A stretch of DNA of 64,000 nt from Inquilinus sp. KBS0705 (GTDB lineage: Bacteria; Bacteroidota; Bacteroidia; Sphingobacteriales; Sphingobacteriaceae). Positions within the stretch are counted from its first letter, which is position 1; each line of letters begins with the position of its first letter. Made by a program: the position numbers and the translations under genes. Location: positions 930,001 to 994,000 of the forward strand of contig VCCI02000001.1 of NCBI GenBank assembly GCA_005938025.2, written 5' to 3'. The notes beneath the pieces were generated by a model. The model made no database searches, had not been told where the DNA came from, and was given only the letters and a program-made list of their open reading frames with translations. Below are positions 32,655 through 41,927 of the stretch, piece after piece.

Positions 32655-34028
32655 ATGCAAAAAAGCAAACTAACCCTTTACATTTTTATTGCGCTTATAT
32701 TAGGTGTATTAGCCGGCTATATTTACAATGCTACGGTAATTAACAACATTAATACCAAAATTAGTGCAGCCGAGGCTAATATCAAAACTATTGATAGCCA
32801 GATAGCGGCCAGTGCCGATACCACTACGGTTACTTTTAAAATGTTAAAAACCGCCAGGGCAGGGCAGGTAAAACTGCGTAAAGATAGCGATACCCTGCGC
32901 GAGGATAAGCTGGTTGGCTTTACTGTTTTAAGCGATATATTTTTGCGGCTTATAAAAATGATAGTGGCACCACTGGTATTTACCACGCTGGTTGTAGGGG
33001 TTGCTAAAGTGGGCGACATTAAGGCCGTTGGCCGCATAGGTGGTAAAACCTTGCTTTGGTTTTTAAGCGCTACGCTTATATCGCTATTGTTAGGTATGGT
33101 ACTGGTTAACTTTTTTAAACCCGGCGAAGCCATGCACCTGCCATTGCCCGATAGCCACCTGAGTACCGATATTAAAAAAACAGCACTTTCGCTGCGCGAT
33201 TTTATAGGCCACGTTTTCCCTAAAAGTTTTATTGAGGCAATGGCCAATAACGAGATACTGCAAATAGTGGTGTTCTCGTTGTTTTTTGGTGTGGCAACCG
33301 CCGCCATTGGCGAAAAGGGCCAGATTATTATAAAAGCAATGGATGCCATTGCCCATGTTATTTTAAAGATAACCGGCTATGTAATGCAACTGGCTCCCTT
33401 AGCGGTATTTGGCGCTATAACAGCAATTATTGCCAAGCAGGGTTTAGGCATACTGTCTACCTATGCTATATTTATAGGCGAATTTTACTTTTCGTTATTG
33501 ATACTGTGGCTGGTAATTGTACTGGCAGGCTTTGCGGTATTAAAGGGCCGTGCCTTTAACCTGGTTAATAATATTAAGGATGCTATGCTGATAGCGTTCA
33601 GTACATCAACCAGCGAGGCAGCCTACCCAAAAGTATTGCTGGAGTTGGAGCGCTTTGGCTGCAACAATAAAATAGTAAGCTTTGTGCTGCCTTTAGGCTA
33701 CTCGTTTAACCTGGATGGCTCGATGATGTACATGACCTTTGCATCGCTGTTTCTGGCACAATCATACGGTATACACCTTTCATTCGAGCAGCAGTTGTCT
33801 ATGCTGCTTATTTTAATGCTTACCAGCAAAGGCATAGCGGGCGTGCCACGCGCATCATTAGTGGTAATAGCCGGTACCATATCTCTGTTTAATATCCCGG
33901 AAGCCGGTTTGGCCCTGTTAATAGGTATCGACCCCTTATTGGATATGGGCCGCTCGGCTACCAACGTTTTAGGCAATGCTATGGCAACCGCGGTGGTGAG
34001 TAAGTGGGAGGGAGAGCTGGGGGATTAA
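32655..34028 (+). CDS. Dicarboxylate/amino acid:cation symporter
   Basis: A 457-residue GltP/DctA-type transporter. Membrane helices are seen throughout; the signature SFVLPLGYSFNLDGSMMYM and the LMLTSKGIAGVPRASLVV hairpin are typical of DAACS transporters, and GIDPLLDMGRSATNVLGNAMAT contains the substrate/Na+ site. Between helix 1 (about 5-25) and helix 2 (about 95) there is an extra polar, coiled-coil-like stretch of about 60 residues, longer than in E. coli GltP. It imports C4-dicarboxylates or glutamate/aspartate with Na+ or H+. Confidence 0.9.
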   Translation: MQKSKLTLYIFIALILGVLAGYIYNATVINNINTKISAAEANIKTIDSQIAASADTTTVTFKMLKTARAGQVKLRKDSDTLREDKLVGFTVLSDIFLRLIKMIVAPLVFTTLVVGVAKVGDIKAVGRIGGKTLLWFLSATLISLLLGMVLVNFFKPGEAMHLPLPDSHLSTDIKKTALSLRDFIGHVFPKSFIEAMANNEILQIVVFSLFFGVATAAIGEKGQIIIKAMDAIAHVILKITGYVMQLAPLAVFGAITAIIAKQGLGILSTYAIFIGEFYFSLLILWLVIVLAGFAVLKGRAFNLVNNIKDAMLIAFSTSTSEAAYPKVLLELERFGCNNKIVSFVLPLGYSFNLDGSMMYMTFASLFLAQSYGIHLSFEQQLSMLLILMLTSKGIAGVPRASLVVIAGTISLFNIPEAGLALLIGIDPLLDMGRSATNVLGNAMATAVVSKWEGELGD

Positions 34029-34029
34029 T

Positions 34030-34110
34030 TAATTATTGAATTATTGATTTTGTGAATTATTGAATTAGTGAGTTAATGAGTTATTGAATATGAATTATGG
34101 ATATATAATT
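34030..34110. repeat. AT-rich TTATTGAATTA repeats, left of the second four-helix-bundle gene
   Basis: Degenerate copies of GAATTATTGA and GAGTTATTGA lie between the symporter stop and the four-helix-bundle start. The reverse complement of this word forms the array on the other side of the gene. Confidence 0.6.
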
Positions 34111-34125
34111 ATTGATTGAAAAATA

Positions 34126-34500
34126 ATGACTGATACCGCCAAAGTAGATTTTGCAGAATCGATAAAGAAAAGGACAAAGAAATTTGTTGTAGATAATATC
34201 CGGTTTTTTAGAACGTTGCCTAAAACAGAAGAAGCTAAGATAATTGGACGGCAGTTATTACGGTCTTCCTCATCCGTAGGGTCAAATTACAGGGCAGCAT
34301 GCAGGGCAAGGTCGCAAGCTGAGTTTCATTCAAAACTTTCAATTGTTGTGGAGGAGGCTGATGAATCGGTATTTTGGATGGAAGTGTTAGTTGAAGCTGA
34401 TATTGTTAAAAAAACTGAGCTTGACGAGCTGATAGATGAAGCCAACCAAATATTAAAAATAACCTCCGCATCGCGCAAAACCGTAACAAAGCCCAAATAA
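34126..34500 (+). CDS. Four-helix-bundle protein (23S intervening-sequence family)
   Basis: A 124-residue helical protein with the family pattern FAESIKKRTKKFVVDNIRFFRTLP, then the RQLLRSSSSVGSNYRAACRARSQAEFHSKLSIVVEEADESVFW helices of TIGR02436. It is a distant paralogue of the protein at 25198-25560. Both genes are surrounded by short inverted repeat arrays, here of TTATTGAATTA type. Function unknown; possibly cassette-like and mobile. Confidence 0.8.
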   Translation: MTDTAKVDFAESIKKRTKKFVVDNIRFFRTLPKTEEAKIIGRQLLRSSSSVGSNYRAACRARSQAEFHSKLSIVVEEADESVFWMEVLVEADIVKKTELDELIDEANQILKITSASRKTVTKPK

Positions 34501-34530
34501 TAAAAAGCCTGTAATTCAATCACTCAATAA

Positions 34531-34655
34531 CTCTATCATTCAATAAATCAATAGTTCTCTAATTCAATAAATCAATAATTCTCTAATTCAATAAATCAAT
34601 AATTCTCTAATTCAATAAATCATTAACTCAATAAATCAATAATTCAATAATTAAT
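34531..34655. repeat. 24-base tandem repeat array, right of the second four-helix-bundle gene
   Basis: Two identical 24-base units at 34557-34580 and 34581-34604 and a third diverged one at 34605-34628, built from CTCTAATTCAATAAATC plus an AATT tail, with more degenerate copies on both sides. The word is the reverse complement of the array on the left of the gene. Confidence 0.75.
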
Positions 34656-34656
34656 A

Positions 34657-35163
34657 ATGAGTCAGCTTCGTTCAAAAAAAATATTCCTTATCGTAAGTAT
34701 TACCTTACCGTTTTTGCTTTACTGCTTTTACTACTATGGCATGATGATAAAAAACGCGCCGTATAAGTTTAACGAGCTGGAATCGATACGCTTTGAATAT
34801 GGGCTTGGTGATAGCTTGTTAAATAAGTTCGATTCAAAAACGGGTAATTACCAGTTTGTAAACAGGCGCGATTCCTTAGTTAAAATGAACCTGAGATTGA
34901 CTAAAGACGATATGTTGTACCTGCACCGCAAAGCCGCCGATCTGGGTTTTTGGGATTTCCCGAAGAATGAGTTGAGCGACGATACCGCTGCTAAACAAAG
35001 AACACCGCGTTATTTAATTGAGTTTAACTACAAGCGTAAAAGCAAGCGGGTAATGTTTGATGCCAACTTTAATGGCAACGAAAAGTTGGTTGATGCCAAC
35101 CAGCGATTAATAAAAGAGATAGAAAGGGTTTTGGATGATGCCGAGGCCCGCACTAAAAAATAG
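34657..35163 (+). CDS. Hypothetical membrane-anchored protein
   Basis: A 168-residue protein with an N-terminal anchor (about residues 8-27) followed by a polar domain rich in Lys and Asp. It has no recognised family. The middle (RLTKDDMLYLHRKAADLGFWDFP) and the end (LIKEIERVLDDAEART) are helical. It starts right after the repeat array and is read in the same direction as the ribosomal protein genes but ends before their promoter. Function unknown. Confidence 0.55.
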   Translation: MSQLRSKKIFLIVSITLPFLLYCFYYYGMMIKNAPYKFNELESIRFEYGLGDSLLNKFDSKTGNYQFVNRRDSLVKMNLRLTKDDMLYLHRKAADLGFWDFPKNELSDDTAAKQRTPRYLIEFNYKRKSKRVMFDANFNGNEKLVDANQRLIKEIERVLDDAEARTKK

Positions 35164-35174
35164 CTGATTATAGA

Positions 35175-35205
35175 TTGTATATTAATTTATTAATCCATAT
35201 ATTTG
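35175..35205 (+). promoter_or_regulatory. Promoter of rplU-rpmA
   Basis: TTG at 35175-35177, a 20-base spacer and TATATTTG at 35198-35205, a perfect TAnnTTTG. Transcription would start near 35210, 29 bases before rplU. Confidence 0.65.
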
Positions 35206-35238
35206 CACCTCAAAATTTAAAACAATAATTAATCAACA

Positions 35239-35547
35239 ATGTACGCAATAGTAAGTATAGCCGGACAGCAATTTAAAGTTGCAAAAGACCAGCAGATCTT
35301 TGTACACCGTTTACAGGGAGATGAAGGCGCTAGTATTGAATTTGACCAGGTATTGTTAGCAGAGAACGAAGGTAAATTTAAATTAGGTTCTGATTTAAAA
35401 AGCGCTAAAGTATCAGCTAAGATCGTGTCTCATTTAAAAGGTGATAAAGTAATTATCTTCAAAAAGAAAAGAAGAAAAGGTTACAAAAAGAAAAACGGTC
35501 ACCGTCAGCAATTTACCAAGATCGAGATCACCGGTATCACATTATAA
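35239..35547 (+). CDS. rplU: Ribosomal protein L21
   Basis: A 102-residue protein, the usual L21 length. It starts MYAIVSIAGQQFKVAKDQQIF and ends with the basic KKKRRKGYKKKNGHRQQFTKIEI block that contacts 23S rRNA. It is followed 47 bases later by rpmA, the standard rplU-rpmA pair of the large subunit. Confidence 0.95.
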   Translation: MYAIVSIAGQQFKVAKDQQIFVHRLQGDEGASIEFDQVLLAENEGKFKLGSDLKSAKVSAKIVSHLKGDKVIIFKKKRRKGYKKKNGHRQQFTKIEITGITL

Positions 35548-35594
35548 TTAAATTTTACACGGGGGTTTCGTATCCCACAAAAAGAAATTAAGAA

Positions 35595-36032
35595 ATGGCA
35601 CACAAAAAAGGGGCCGGTAGTTCAAGAAACGGCCGCGAATCACATAGCAAACGTTTAGGTATCAAAATTTTCGGTGGTCAGCCAGCTATTGCAGGTAACA
35701 TCATCGTTCGTCAGCGTGGTACAAAACACAACCCGGGCCTTAACGTAGGTATCGGTAAAGATCATACCTTATTTGCATTAAAAGCAGGCAACGTAGTATT
35801 TAAAAAGAAAGCAGACAACCGTTCATACGTATCTGTTATCCCTTTTGAAACTGCACCAGTTGCTGAAGACATTGCACCTGTTGTTGAAGCTAAGGCTGAA
35901 CCAAAAGCAAAAAAAGTTGCAGCACCGGTTGCTGAAGCAGCACCGGTTGCAGAAATAGCTACTGAAGAAGAAGCAGCTCCAAAAGCAAAAAAGGCAGCAG
36001 CACCTAAAGTGAAAAAAGAATCAGCTGAATAA
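35595..36032 (+). CDS. rpmA: Ribosomal protein L27 with a long C-terminal extension
   Basis: A 145-residue protein. Residues 1-88 are a normal L27 ([22 protein letters not shown] start), whose N-terminus reaches the peptidyl-transferase centre. Residues 89-145 are a low-complexity tail of Ala, Lys, Glu, Pro and Val with repeated PVAE and KAKK words, absent from most L27 proteins (usually 85-95 residues). The tail is in frame and ends in KKESAE before a perfect terminator, so it is not a sequencing slip. Operon partner of rplU. Confidence 0.93.
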   Translation: MAHKKGAGSSRNGRESHSKRLGIKIFGGQPAIAGNIIVRQRGTKHNPGLNVGIGKDHTLFALKAGNVVFKKKADNRSYVSVIPFETAPVAEDIAPVVEAKAEPKAKKVAAPVAEAAPVAEIATEEEAAPKAKKAAAPKVKKESAE

Positions 36033-36057
36033 TTTTTAGCAGAAACTCACAGTATTG

Positions 36058-36096
36058 AAAAGCCCCGGTCAATTTTTTGACCGGGGCTTTTTTATT
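36058..36096 (+). terminator. Terminator after rpmA
   Basis: AAAAGCCCCGGTCAA pairs with TTGACCGGGGCTTTT, followed by a T-run. Confidence 0.9.
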
Positions 36097-36228
36097 ACAA
36101 AATACTTGTTTTACTGCCCGACTATTTTATATTAGTAAACAACACCTAACGAATTAAAACGAAAAAAAACGAAAATTCTCCGCATGGTAACGAAAAAAAT
36201 GGAATGCTTTAAGTAAAGGTATGGAATA

Positions 36229-36264
36229 GAAAAAGCGGCTGCCTGTAAAGACAGCCGCTTTTTT
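36229..36264. terminator. Bidirectional terminator, mainly for the M1 peptidase gene
   Basis: AAAAAGCGGCTG and CAGCCGCTTTTTT form a near-perfect stem with runs of A and T on both sides. It lies directly after the M1 peptidase stop (minus strand). Confidence 0.85.
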
Positions 36265-36265
36265 G

Positions 36266-37864
36266 TTATTCGAAGGTTACTCTTTTTATGTAGTAAGCAT
36301 CGTTATCAATAACAGGGGTGGTTTTGCTGCTAATGGTAGTAGGTTGCGCCGTTAAAATAATCCGTTGCGTACCTGCATCGGTAGTAATATCTACAGGTAG
36401 GGGCATATCAATATTGGTCAGTTTTACTATATACTTGTCGGGTGCGGTTTGGTGCACATTAACATCCAGCTTATTTGTGGTACGTAAGTATAAGTCAAAC
36501 AACGGTTTAAGGGATTTTCCGTAAGCCTTGCTAAAGTACTGCTCAACATCGTCGGTTACGTTTTGGTGGTCGTAGGTAAAACGCGGGTCGGTAGCAAAAC
36601 CTTTAATGGTAGCAAAAAACAAGGTATCGCCCATAATGTAATTAAGGGTGTGCATAAAGTAGCCTCCTTTGCCATAAATGTCGCCATTATAAGCGGATGC
36701 TTCGTCCATATCCTTACCCATTACAATAGGTATTTTGTTACCAAACCTATACGCAGATTGCTTAAAACGCTTATTATAAGCGTCTTTTCCTTCCAGTTCT
36801 AACACAGGCAAAGCATCGGCATAAGTGTCAATACCCTCGTGTATCCAGTAGTCGGCCCAGTCGCGGGCGGTGATTTTGTTACCCCACCATTCATGGCCAA
36901 ACTCGTGGTACATCAGCCAGTCAAAATCCTGCCCGCCAACCTTGGTATAGCGGAATTTGTTACCATAAGCGTTTAAGGTTTGGTGTTCCATACCTAAATG
37001 CGGGGTTTCTACAATACCCACTTTCTCCTTAGCCCATGGGTATTCGCCAAAGTACTTTTCCTTTTGCTGAGAAGCCTTTATAAGCATTTCAACCAAATGA
37101 GGGCCCTTATCGGCATGTTCCTTTAAAACATAGAACTCTACAGGTACTATATTACCGGCTACCGACTTGTAACTGCCTTTTACTACTGTATAATCGCCTA
37201 CATTGAACAGTATGCTGTAATTGTTGATACTATACTTGGTTTGCCAGTGATACGTAGCTGTAGTGCCTTTTTTAGTTACGCCTTTTAATACACCGGGCCC
37301 TGCAACCACAAGGTTTTTAGGGACGGTAATAAACAGGTCCGCGCCTTCGTTTGGCTCGTCAGAAGGGTGGTCTTTTGAGGGGAAATAGATCTTTCCGCCG
37401 GTTTGTTCGGCTGTTATAGCTAACCATGGGTGGCCGGTCGAATCTTGTGTCCAGGTAAATCCATCATCCCAAGGTGGTCTTTTAGCTATACGTGGCTTGC
37501 CGCCATAAAATACGGTAATGCTGGCTTTGCCGGCAGGTATTTCTTTAGCCAGGCTGATGTTTATCAGGCCGTTTTTATGGTTGAACGACTCTTTTTTCCC
37601 GTTAACCAATACCGAGCTTACGTGCAGCGAATCAAGCAGATCGAGTAATAGTACTTTGGTTGGCTGGGCCATTATCACATCAATAATAGTAGAGCCGCCA
37701 ATAGATTTTTGAGCGAAATCGACGTTTAGGTTAAGGGTGTAATGCCTTACATCCATAATAGCCTGTTCGGGCTTTAATTTACCACCCGATGTTTGGGCAC
37801 CGGCCTGAAATGTTAATGCAGCAAGGCACAACAACAGACCACCTTTTTGTAAAAGTTTTTTCAT
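36266..37864 (-). CDS. M1-family zinc aminopeptidase, secreted
   Basis: A 532-residue protein with a Sec signal peptide (MKKLLQKGGLLLCLAALTFQAGAQ). The zinc site is H320-E321-F-G-H324 with the third ligand Glu343 in WIHEGIDTYAD. The GAMEN-like exopeptidase motif is GMEHQT near 291, changed from the classical form. It contains the M1 N-terminal beta domain and catalytic domain and a short C-terminus without the large helical domain IV of full-length aminopeptidase N. It probably acts in the periplasm on peptides. It is a single-gene unit. Confidence 0.88.
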   Translation of the reverse strand: MKKLLQKGGLLLCLAALTFQAGAQTSGGKLKPEQAIMDVRHYTLNLNVDFAQKSIGGSTIIDVIMAQPTKVLLLDLLDSLHVSSVLVNGKKESFNHKNGLINISLAKEIPAGKASITVFYGGKPRIAKRPPWDDGFTWTQDSTGHPWLAITAEQTGGKIYFPSKDHPSDEPNEGADLFITVPKNLVVAGPGVLKGVTKKGTTATYHWQTKYSINNYSILFNVGDYTVVKGSYKSVAGNIVPVEFYVLKEHADKGPHLVEMLIKASQQKEKYFGEYPWAKEKVGIVETPHLGMEHQTLNAYGNKFRYTKVGGQDFDWLMYHEFGHEWWGNKITARDWADYWIHEGIDTYADALPVLELEGKDAYNKRFKQSAYRFGNKIPIVMGKDMDEASAYNGDIYGKGGYFMHTLNYIMGDTLFFATIKGFATDPRFTYDHQNVTDDVEQYFSKAYGKSLKPLFDLYLRTTNKLDVNVHQTAPDKYIVKLTNIDMPLPVDITTDAGTQRIILTAQPTTISSKTTPVIDNDAYYIKRVTFE

Positions 37865-37964
37865 TATAATAAGGGAATGATTATCTCTAAAGATAGAAAA
37901 TGTATGCGTAATGCCTATAGCTTATCTATGTAACATTTATACGTGGCAATGCATACATATAGCC

Positions 37965-38939
37965 TTAGTATTCCCTAACCAATAACCCATCGGCAAAATC
38001 GCGTAGGTATTGTTTGCTTTCTTCAGGCAGGTTTATTTGGTCTAACGCCGCAAATGCTTTCTCGGCATAGGCCTGCATCTCGCTTTCGGCAAATTGCCTA
38101 ACGTTTGCCTTGTTGTAAAGTGCTGTTACCGCCGCAACTTTTTCTGCCGCGTCAAATTTGGGAAATGTTAACCAGCGGGCCAACTCTTCAGCATCAGCGC
38201 CTTTAACCAGTTCTAATGCTTTTATTAAAAGGTAAGTTTTTTTGTTGGAAATAATATCCCCGCCAACTTGTTTGCCAAACTTTTCGGGGTTGCCGTATAC
38301 GTCCAGTATATCATCCTGTAGCTGAAAAGCGATACCCACATTTTCGCCAAATTCGCATAGCAGGTCGGCATCCTTTATATCGGCATTGCCTATAAGCGCG
38401 CCAATTTTTAAAGCACCGCCCAATACAACGGCGGTTTTAAGGCGTATCATATTAATATACTCAGGTATGGTAACATCATTGCTGGTTTCAAAGGTCATAT
38501 CCAGCTGCTGGCCTTCGCATACACCCACAGCGGTGGCGTTAAAAATGTCAAGTACCTGCCGTAAAATATTATCGCGAACCTGCATCATTAACTTGTAACC
38601 CTCTATCAGCATCACATCACCAGATAGGATAGCCACGTTATTATCCCATTTTTCGTGTACGGTAACCTTACCACGACGGATGGGCGCTTTATCCATTATA
38701 TCATCGTGCATCAGCGTAAAATTATGGAACACCTCTATAGCCAGTGCAGGGGGCAGGGCAGCTTCAACATCGCCGTTAAACAGGTCGCAGGCCATTAACA
38801 GTAATGCCGGGCGCATGCGTTTACCGCCAAGTGCCAGTATGTAACTTATCGGTTCGTATAACTCTGCCGGATACTCGGGGAACTGTAATTTGGATACGGA
38901 TGTTGCAATCAGCGATTGCAGGTCTTCAAGTTTTCTCAT
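37965..38939 (-). CDS. Polyprenyl (isoprenyl) diphosphate synthase
   Basis: A 324-residue trans-prenyltransferase. The first Asp-rich motif is LMHDDIMD (about 76-83) and the second is QLQDDILDVYGNPEKFGK, with KKTYLL after it. It condenses isopentenyl diphosphate onto an allylic diphosphate, giving farnesyl, geranylgeranyl or longer chains; product length cannot be read safely. It starts four bases after the RNase R stop and is co-transcribed with it. Confidence 0.9.
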   Translation of the reverse strand: MRKLEDLQSLIATSVSKLQFPEYPAELYEPISYILALGGKRMRPALLLMACDLFNGDVEAALPPALAIEVFHNFTLMHDDIMDKAPIRRGKVTVHEKWDNNVAILSGDVMLIEGYKLMMQVRDNILRQVLDIFNATAVGVCEGQQLDMTFETSNDVTIPEYINMIRLKTAVVLGGALKIGALIGNADIKDADLLCEFGENVGIAFQLQDDILDVYGNPEKFGKQVGGDIISNKKTYLLIKALELVKGADAEELARWLTFPKFDAAEKVAAVTALYNKANVRQFAESEMQAYAEKAFAALDQINLPEESKQYLRDFADGLLVREY

Positions 38940-38943
38940 GTAA

Positions 38944-41082
38944 TTAATCCTGCACTAACGAAAAGTCTATCTGTTTTTTGGTCAGATCAACGTTTTTCAC
39001 TCTTATACGCACCTCATCGCCCAGTTGGTAAACCTTCTTTTTACGCTGGCCGATAATAGCATAATTCTTTTCGTCTAAAGTATAAAAATCATCGCTTATA
39101 TCACGCAAGCGTATCATGCCCTCGCATTTATTTTCAATGATCTCTACGTACATACCCCATTCTGTTACACCTGATATGATTCCGGTAAATATGTTACCTA
39201 CCTGGTCTTTAAGGTATTCGGCTTGTTTGTATTTAACTGACGAACGTTCTGCATCGGCTGCTTTTTTTTCCATTTGTGAGCTATGCTTACATAATTCCTC
39301 ATAATGGTCTGCATTAGCGCTTTGTCCGCCGTTTAAATAGTGCATCAGTAATCTATGCACCATCACATCCGGATAACGCCTTATAGGAGATGTAAAGTGG
39401 GTGTAATGGTCAAAGGCCAAGCCATAATGGCTCGAACTTTTAGTGGTGTATATCGCTTTAGCCATCGATCGTATAGCTAAATGGGTAAGTACATTCTGTT
39501 CTTTTTTACCTTCTACATCTTCCATCAGGTAATTAAGCGATCTGGCTATCTCCTTATCGTTTTTTGTATTTATCTTATAACCAAACCTCGCAGCAAATTG
39601 TGCAAAATTGGCTAATGCATCCGGTTTTGGGGTATCGTGCACGCGGTAAACAAAGGTATATTTATGCTTGCCTTTGCCCATTTTGCTTACATACTCGGCC
39701 ACTTTACGATTTGCCAGCAACATAAAATCTTCAATTAATTTATGCGCGTCCTTACGCTCTTTAACATAAACACCTATTGGTTTGCCGGTATCATCCAGCT
39801 TAAATTTCACCTCGGTGGTTTCAAAGCTGATGGCACCCGCCTTAAACTTACGATCGCGCAGTTTATAAGCTAATGCGTTCAGTTTTAGTATCTCGTTTGT
39901 GTAATCGCCGTTTTCTGTCACTATAACATCCTGCACTTCTTCATATGTAAAGCGCCTATCCGAGTGAATAACCGTTTTACCAAACCATTGATCGATAATG
40001 TTGGCATCTTCGTCCATTTCAAATACCGCAGCAAAGCATAGTTTATCTTCTTTTGGGCGAAGCGAGCATAAGCCGTTTGATAACCTTTCGGGTAGCATGG
40101 GTATTACCCTGTCGACCAGGTAAACAGATGTGCCACGTTCGTAAGCCTCTTTGTCTAAAGCAGAATCCGGAATGATGTAGTGCGATACATCGGCTATGTG
40201 TACACCAACCTCGTAATTGCCATTATCCAGCTTTTTAAATGATAGTGCATCATCAAAATCCTTGGCATCAAAGGGGTCAATAGTAAAAGTTAAGGTATCC
40301 CTAAAATCGCGGCGTTTGGCAATTTCTTCCTGGGTGATATCGGCGGGAATTTCTTCCGCATCCTGCTCGACTTCTTTTGGGAAGGATAGGGGGAAACCAT
40401 ACTCGGCCAGTATTGCGTTCATTTCGGTATCATTCTCGCCTTGCTCGCCCAGCACGTGTTTAATACGCCCTATGGGGTTTTTAGCCCCGGCTGGCCAGTC
40501 GGTTATTTCCGATACCGCTTTTATCCCGTTTTTAGCACCGTTAAGGTCGCTTATAGGGATAAAGATATCGTGCATCATCTTACGGTCGTCGGGGATGAAG
40601 AATGCAAAACGTTCAGATAGCTTCACTATACCCGTAAACTCCATTTTAGCACGCTGTAATATCTCTATTACTTCGCCTTCCTGGCGTTTACCTTTGCTTT
40701 TAGCGTATACATACACCTTTACGCGGTCGCCGTTTAGCGCATTACGTAGTTTACGCGGAGCAACAAAAATATCGGTTTCACTTGGGTCGTCCGTTACAAT
40801 AAATGCCGATCCGTCGTTGGTTAGGTCAACCTTGCCTTCAACAAAGGTTTTTAGTTCAAGTAATTGAAACTTACCGGGTGTTATCTCTTTTAATACACCT
40901 TTAAAGGCTTCATCTTTTAAAATATCCAATATTACGCCCCGCGCATCGGGGTCGCGTACGTTTAATTTGGCCGAAACTTGTTTATGATTTAATGGCGTAT
41001 TGCCGTTTTGTTCAAATATATCGAGCACCATTTGCGTTAGCACCTGGTTAATAGAAGAATTATGTTTGTGTTTTTTAGACAT
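38944..41082 (-). CDS. rnr: Ribonuclease R
   Basis: A 712-residue 3'-5' exoribonuclease. It has an N-terminal helix-turn-helix-like region, cold-shock domains (about 70-230), the RNB catalytic core with the metal motif DPFDAKDFDDALS (about 270), and a C-terminal S1 domain (FTGIISGVTEWGMYVE). Length and order are normal. It degrades structured RNA in mRNA and rRNA turnover and trans-translation. The gene leads a two-gene operon with the prenyl synthase and is divergent from the racemase gene. Confidence 0.93.
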   Translation of the reverse strand: MSKKHKHNSSINQVLTQMVLDIFEQNGNTPLNHKQVSAKLNVRDPDARGVILDILKDEAFKGVLKEITPGKFQLLELKTFVEGKVDLTNDGSAFIVTDDPSETDIFVAPRKLRNALNGDRVKVYVYAKSKGKRQEGEVIEILQRAKMEFTGIVKLSERFAFFIPDDRKMMHDIFIPISDLNGAKNGIKAVSEITDWPAGAKNPIGRIKHVLGEQGENDTEMNAILAEYGFPLSFPKEVEQDAEEIPADITQEEIAKRRDFRDTLTFTIDPFDAKDFDDALSFKKLDNGNYEVGVHIADVSHYIIPDSALDKEAYERGTSVYLVDRVIPMLPERLSNGLCSLRPKEDKLCFAAVFEMDEDANIIDQWFGKTVIHSDRRFTYEEVQDVIVTENGDYTNEILKLNALAYKLRDRKFKAGAISFETTEVKFKLDDTGKPIGVYVKERKDAHKLIEDFMLLANRKVAEYVSKMGKGKHKYTFVYRVHDTPKPDALANFAQFAARFGYKINTKNDKEIARSLNYLMEDVEGKKEQNVLTHLAIRSMAKAIYTTKSSSHYGLAFDHYTHFTSPIRRYPDVMVHRLLMHYLNGGQSANADHYEELCKHSSQMEKKAADAERSSVKYKQAEYLKDQVGNIFTGIISGVTEWGMYVEIIENKCEGMIRLRDISDDFYTLDEKNYAIIGQRKKKVYQLGDEVRIRVKNVDLTKKQIDFSLVQD

Positions 41083-41199
41083 GTATAAATGTTTGTTTGC
41101 TAAGGTACGTAAAGTAGCTGCACAATTAAACTAACGTTTGTTAAGCAAAAGTAGTTTTATGCAGTTTGATGAGTGGTAAATTATTTTACTTTTACAAGC

Positions 41200-41889
41200 A
41201 TGAAAACCTTAGGCCTTTTAGGTGGTACCAGTTGGGTATCAACTTTGGATTATTATCGCTTTATTAACCAGGGCATTAATGATAAACTGGGAGGTGTAAA
41301 CGCTGCACGCCTGATACTACACTCGTTTAATTACGATGATATTAACCAAAACCACGCAACTGATAATTGGGCAAAAACAACTCAAATGATGGTTGATGCA
41401 GGTATAAACCTGCGAAACAGCGGTGCTGAATGTATTTTGCTTTGCGCCAACACACTACATCTAATTGCTGACGAGGTTGAACAAAAAGTAGGCTTGCCTT
41501 TAATAAACATCGCCGCCGAAACTGCTAAAGTGATCAATTCGCAAGGCCTTAAAAAAGTAGGACTATTAGGTACCCGCTTTACCATGGAACGCGATTTTTT
41601 TATAAATAAACTAAACGCCGCAGGTATACAAGCCATAACACCCGATAAAAACGACCGGGATTTTATTCATCAAACCCTTGTTGAGGAGTTGGGTAAAGGC
41701 ATTATAAAACCCGAGACCAAACAACGCTATTTGCAAATAATTGACGTGTTGAAGCAGCAAGGAGCCGAAGGAATTATATTAGGCTGCACCGAAATTCCCT
41801 TACTTATAAAGCCTGATGACACTGATATTGTGCAATTTGATACTACAAGGATACATTCGGATGCCGCTATAACATTTGCGCTTTCGTAA
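41200..41889 (+). CDS. Aspartate/glutamate racemase family protein
   Basis: A 229-residue protein started at ATG 41200 (MKTLGLLGGTSWVST); an upstream GTG at 41173 would add nine unlikely residues. Two catalytic cysteines sit in LLCANTLH and LGCTEIPLL, the mark of cofactor-independent amino-acid racemases. It interconverts L- and D-aspartate or glutamate; the exact substrate is open, but it is the YgeA/aspartate-racemase-like branch rather than MurI. Single gene, followed by the MFS gene 38 bases later. Confidence 0.85.
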   Translation: MKTLGLLGGTSWVSTLDYYRFINQGINDKLGGVNAARLILHSFNYDDINQNHATDNWAKTTQMMVDAGINLRNSGAECILLCANTLHLIADEVEQKVGLPLINIAAETAKVINSQGLKKVGLLGTRFTMERDFFINKLNAAGIQAITPDKNDRDFIHQTLVEELGKGIIKPETKQRYLQIIDVLKQQGAEGIILGCTEIPLLIKPDDTDIVQFDTTRIHSDAAITFALS

Positions 41890-41927
41890 ATTCATATTAT
41901 TTAACCCCCTAAATAAATTTAAGAGCA

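Noticed and set aside
34531..34655. Tandem 24-base units as a CRISPR array
   Set aside because: The units are contiguous with no unique spacers, and no cas genes are present.
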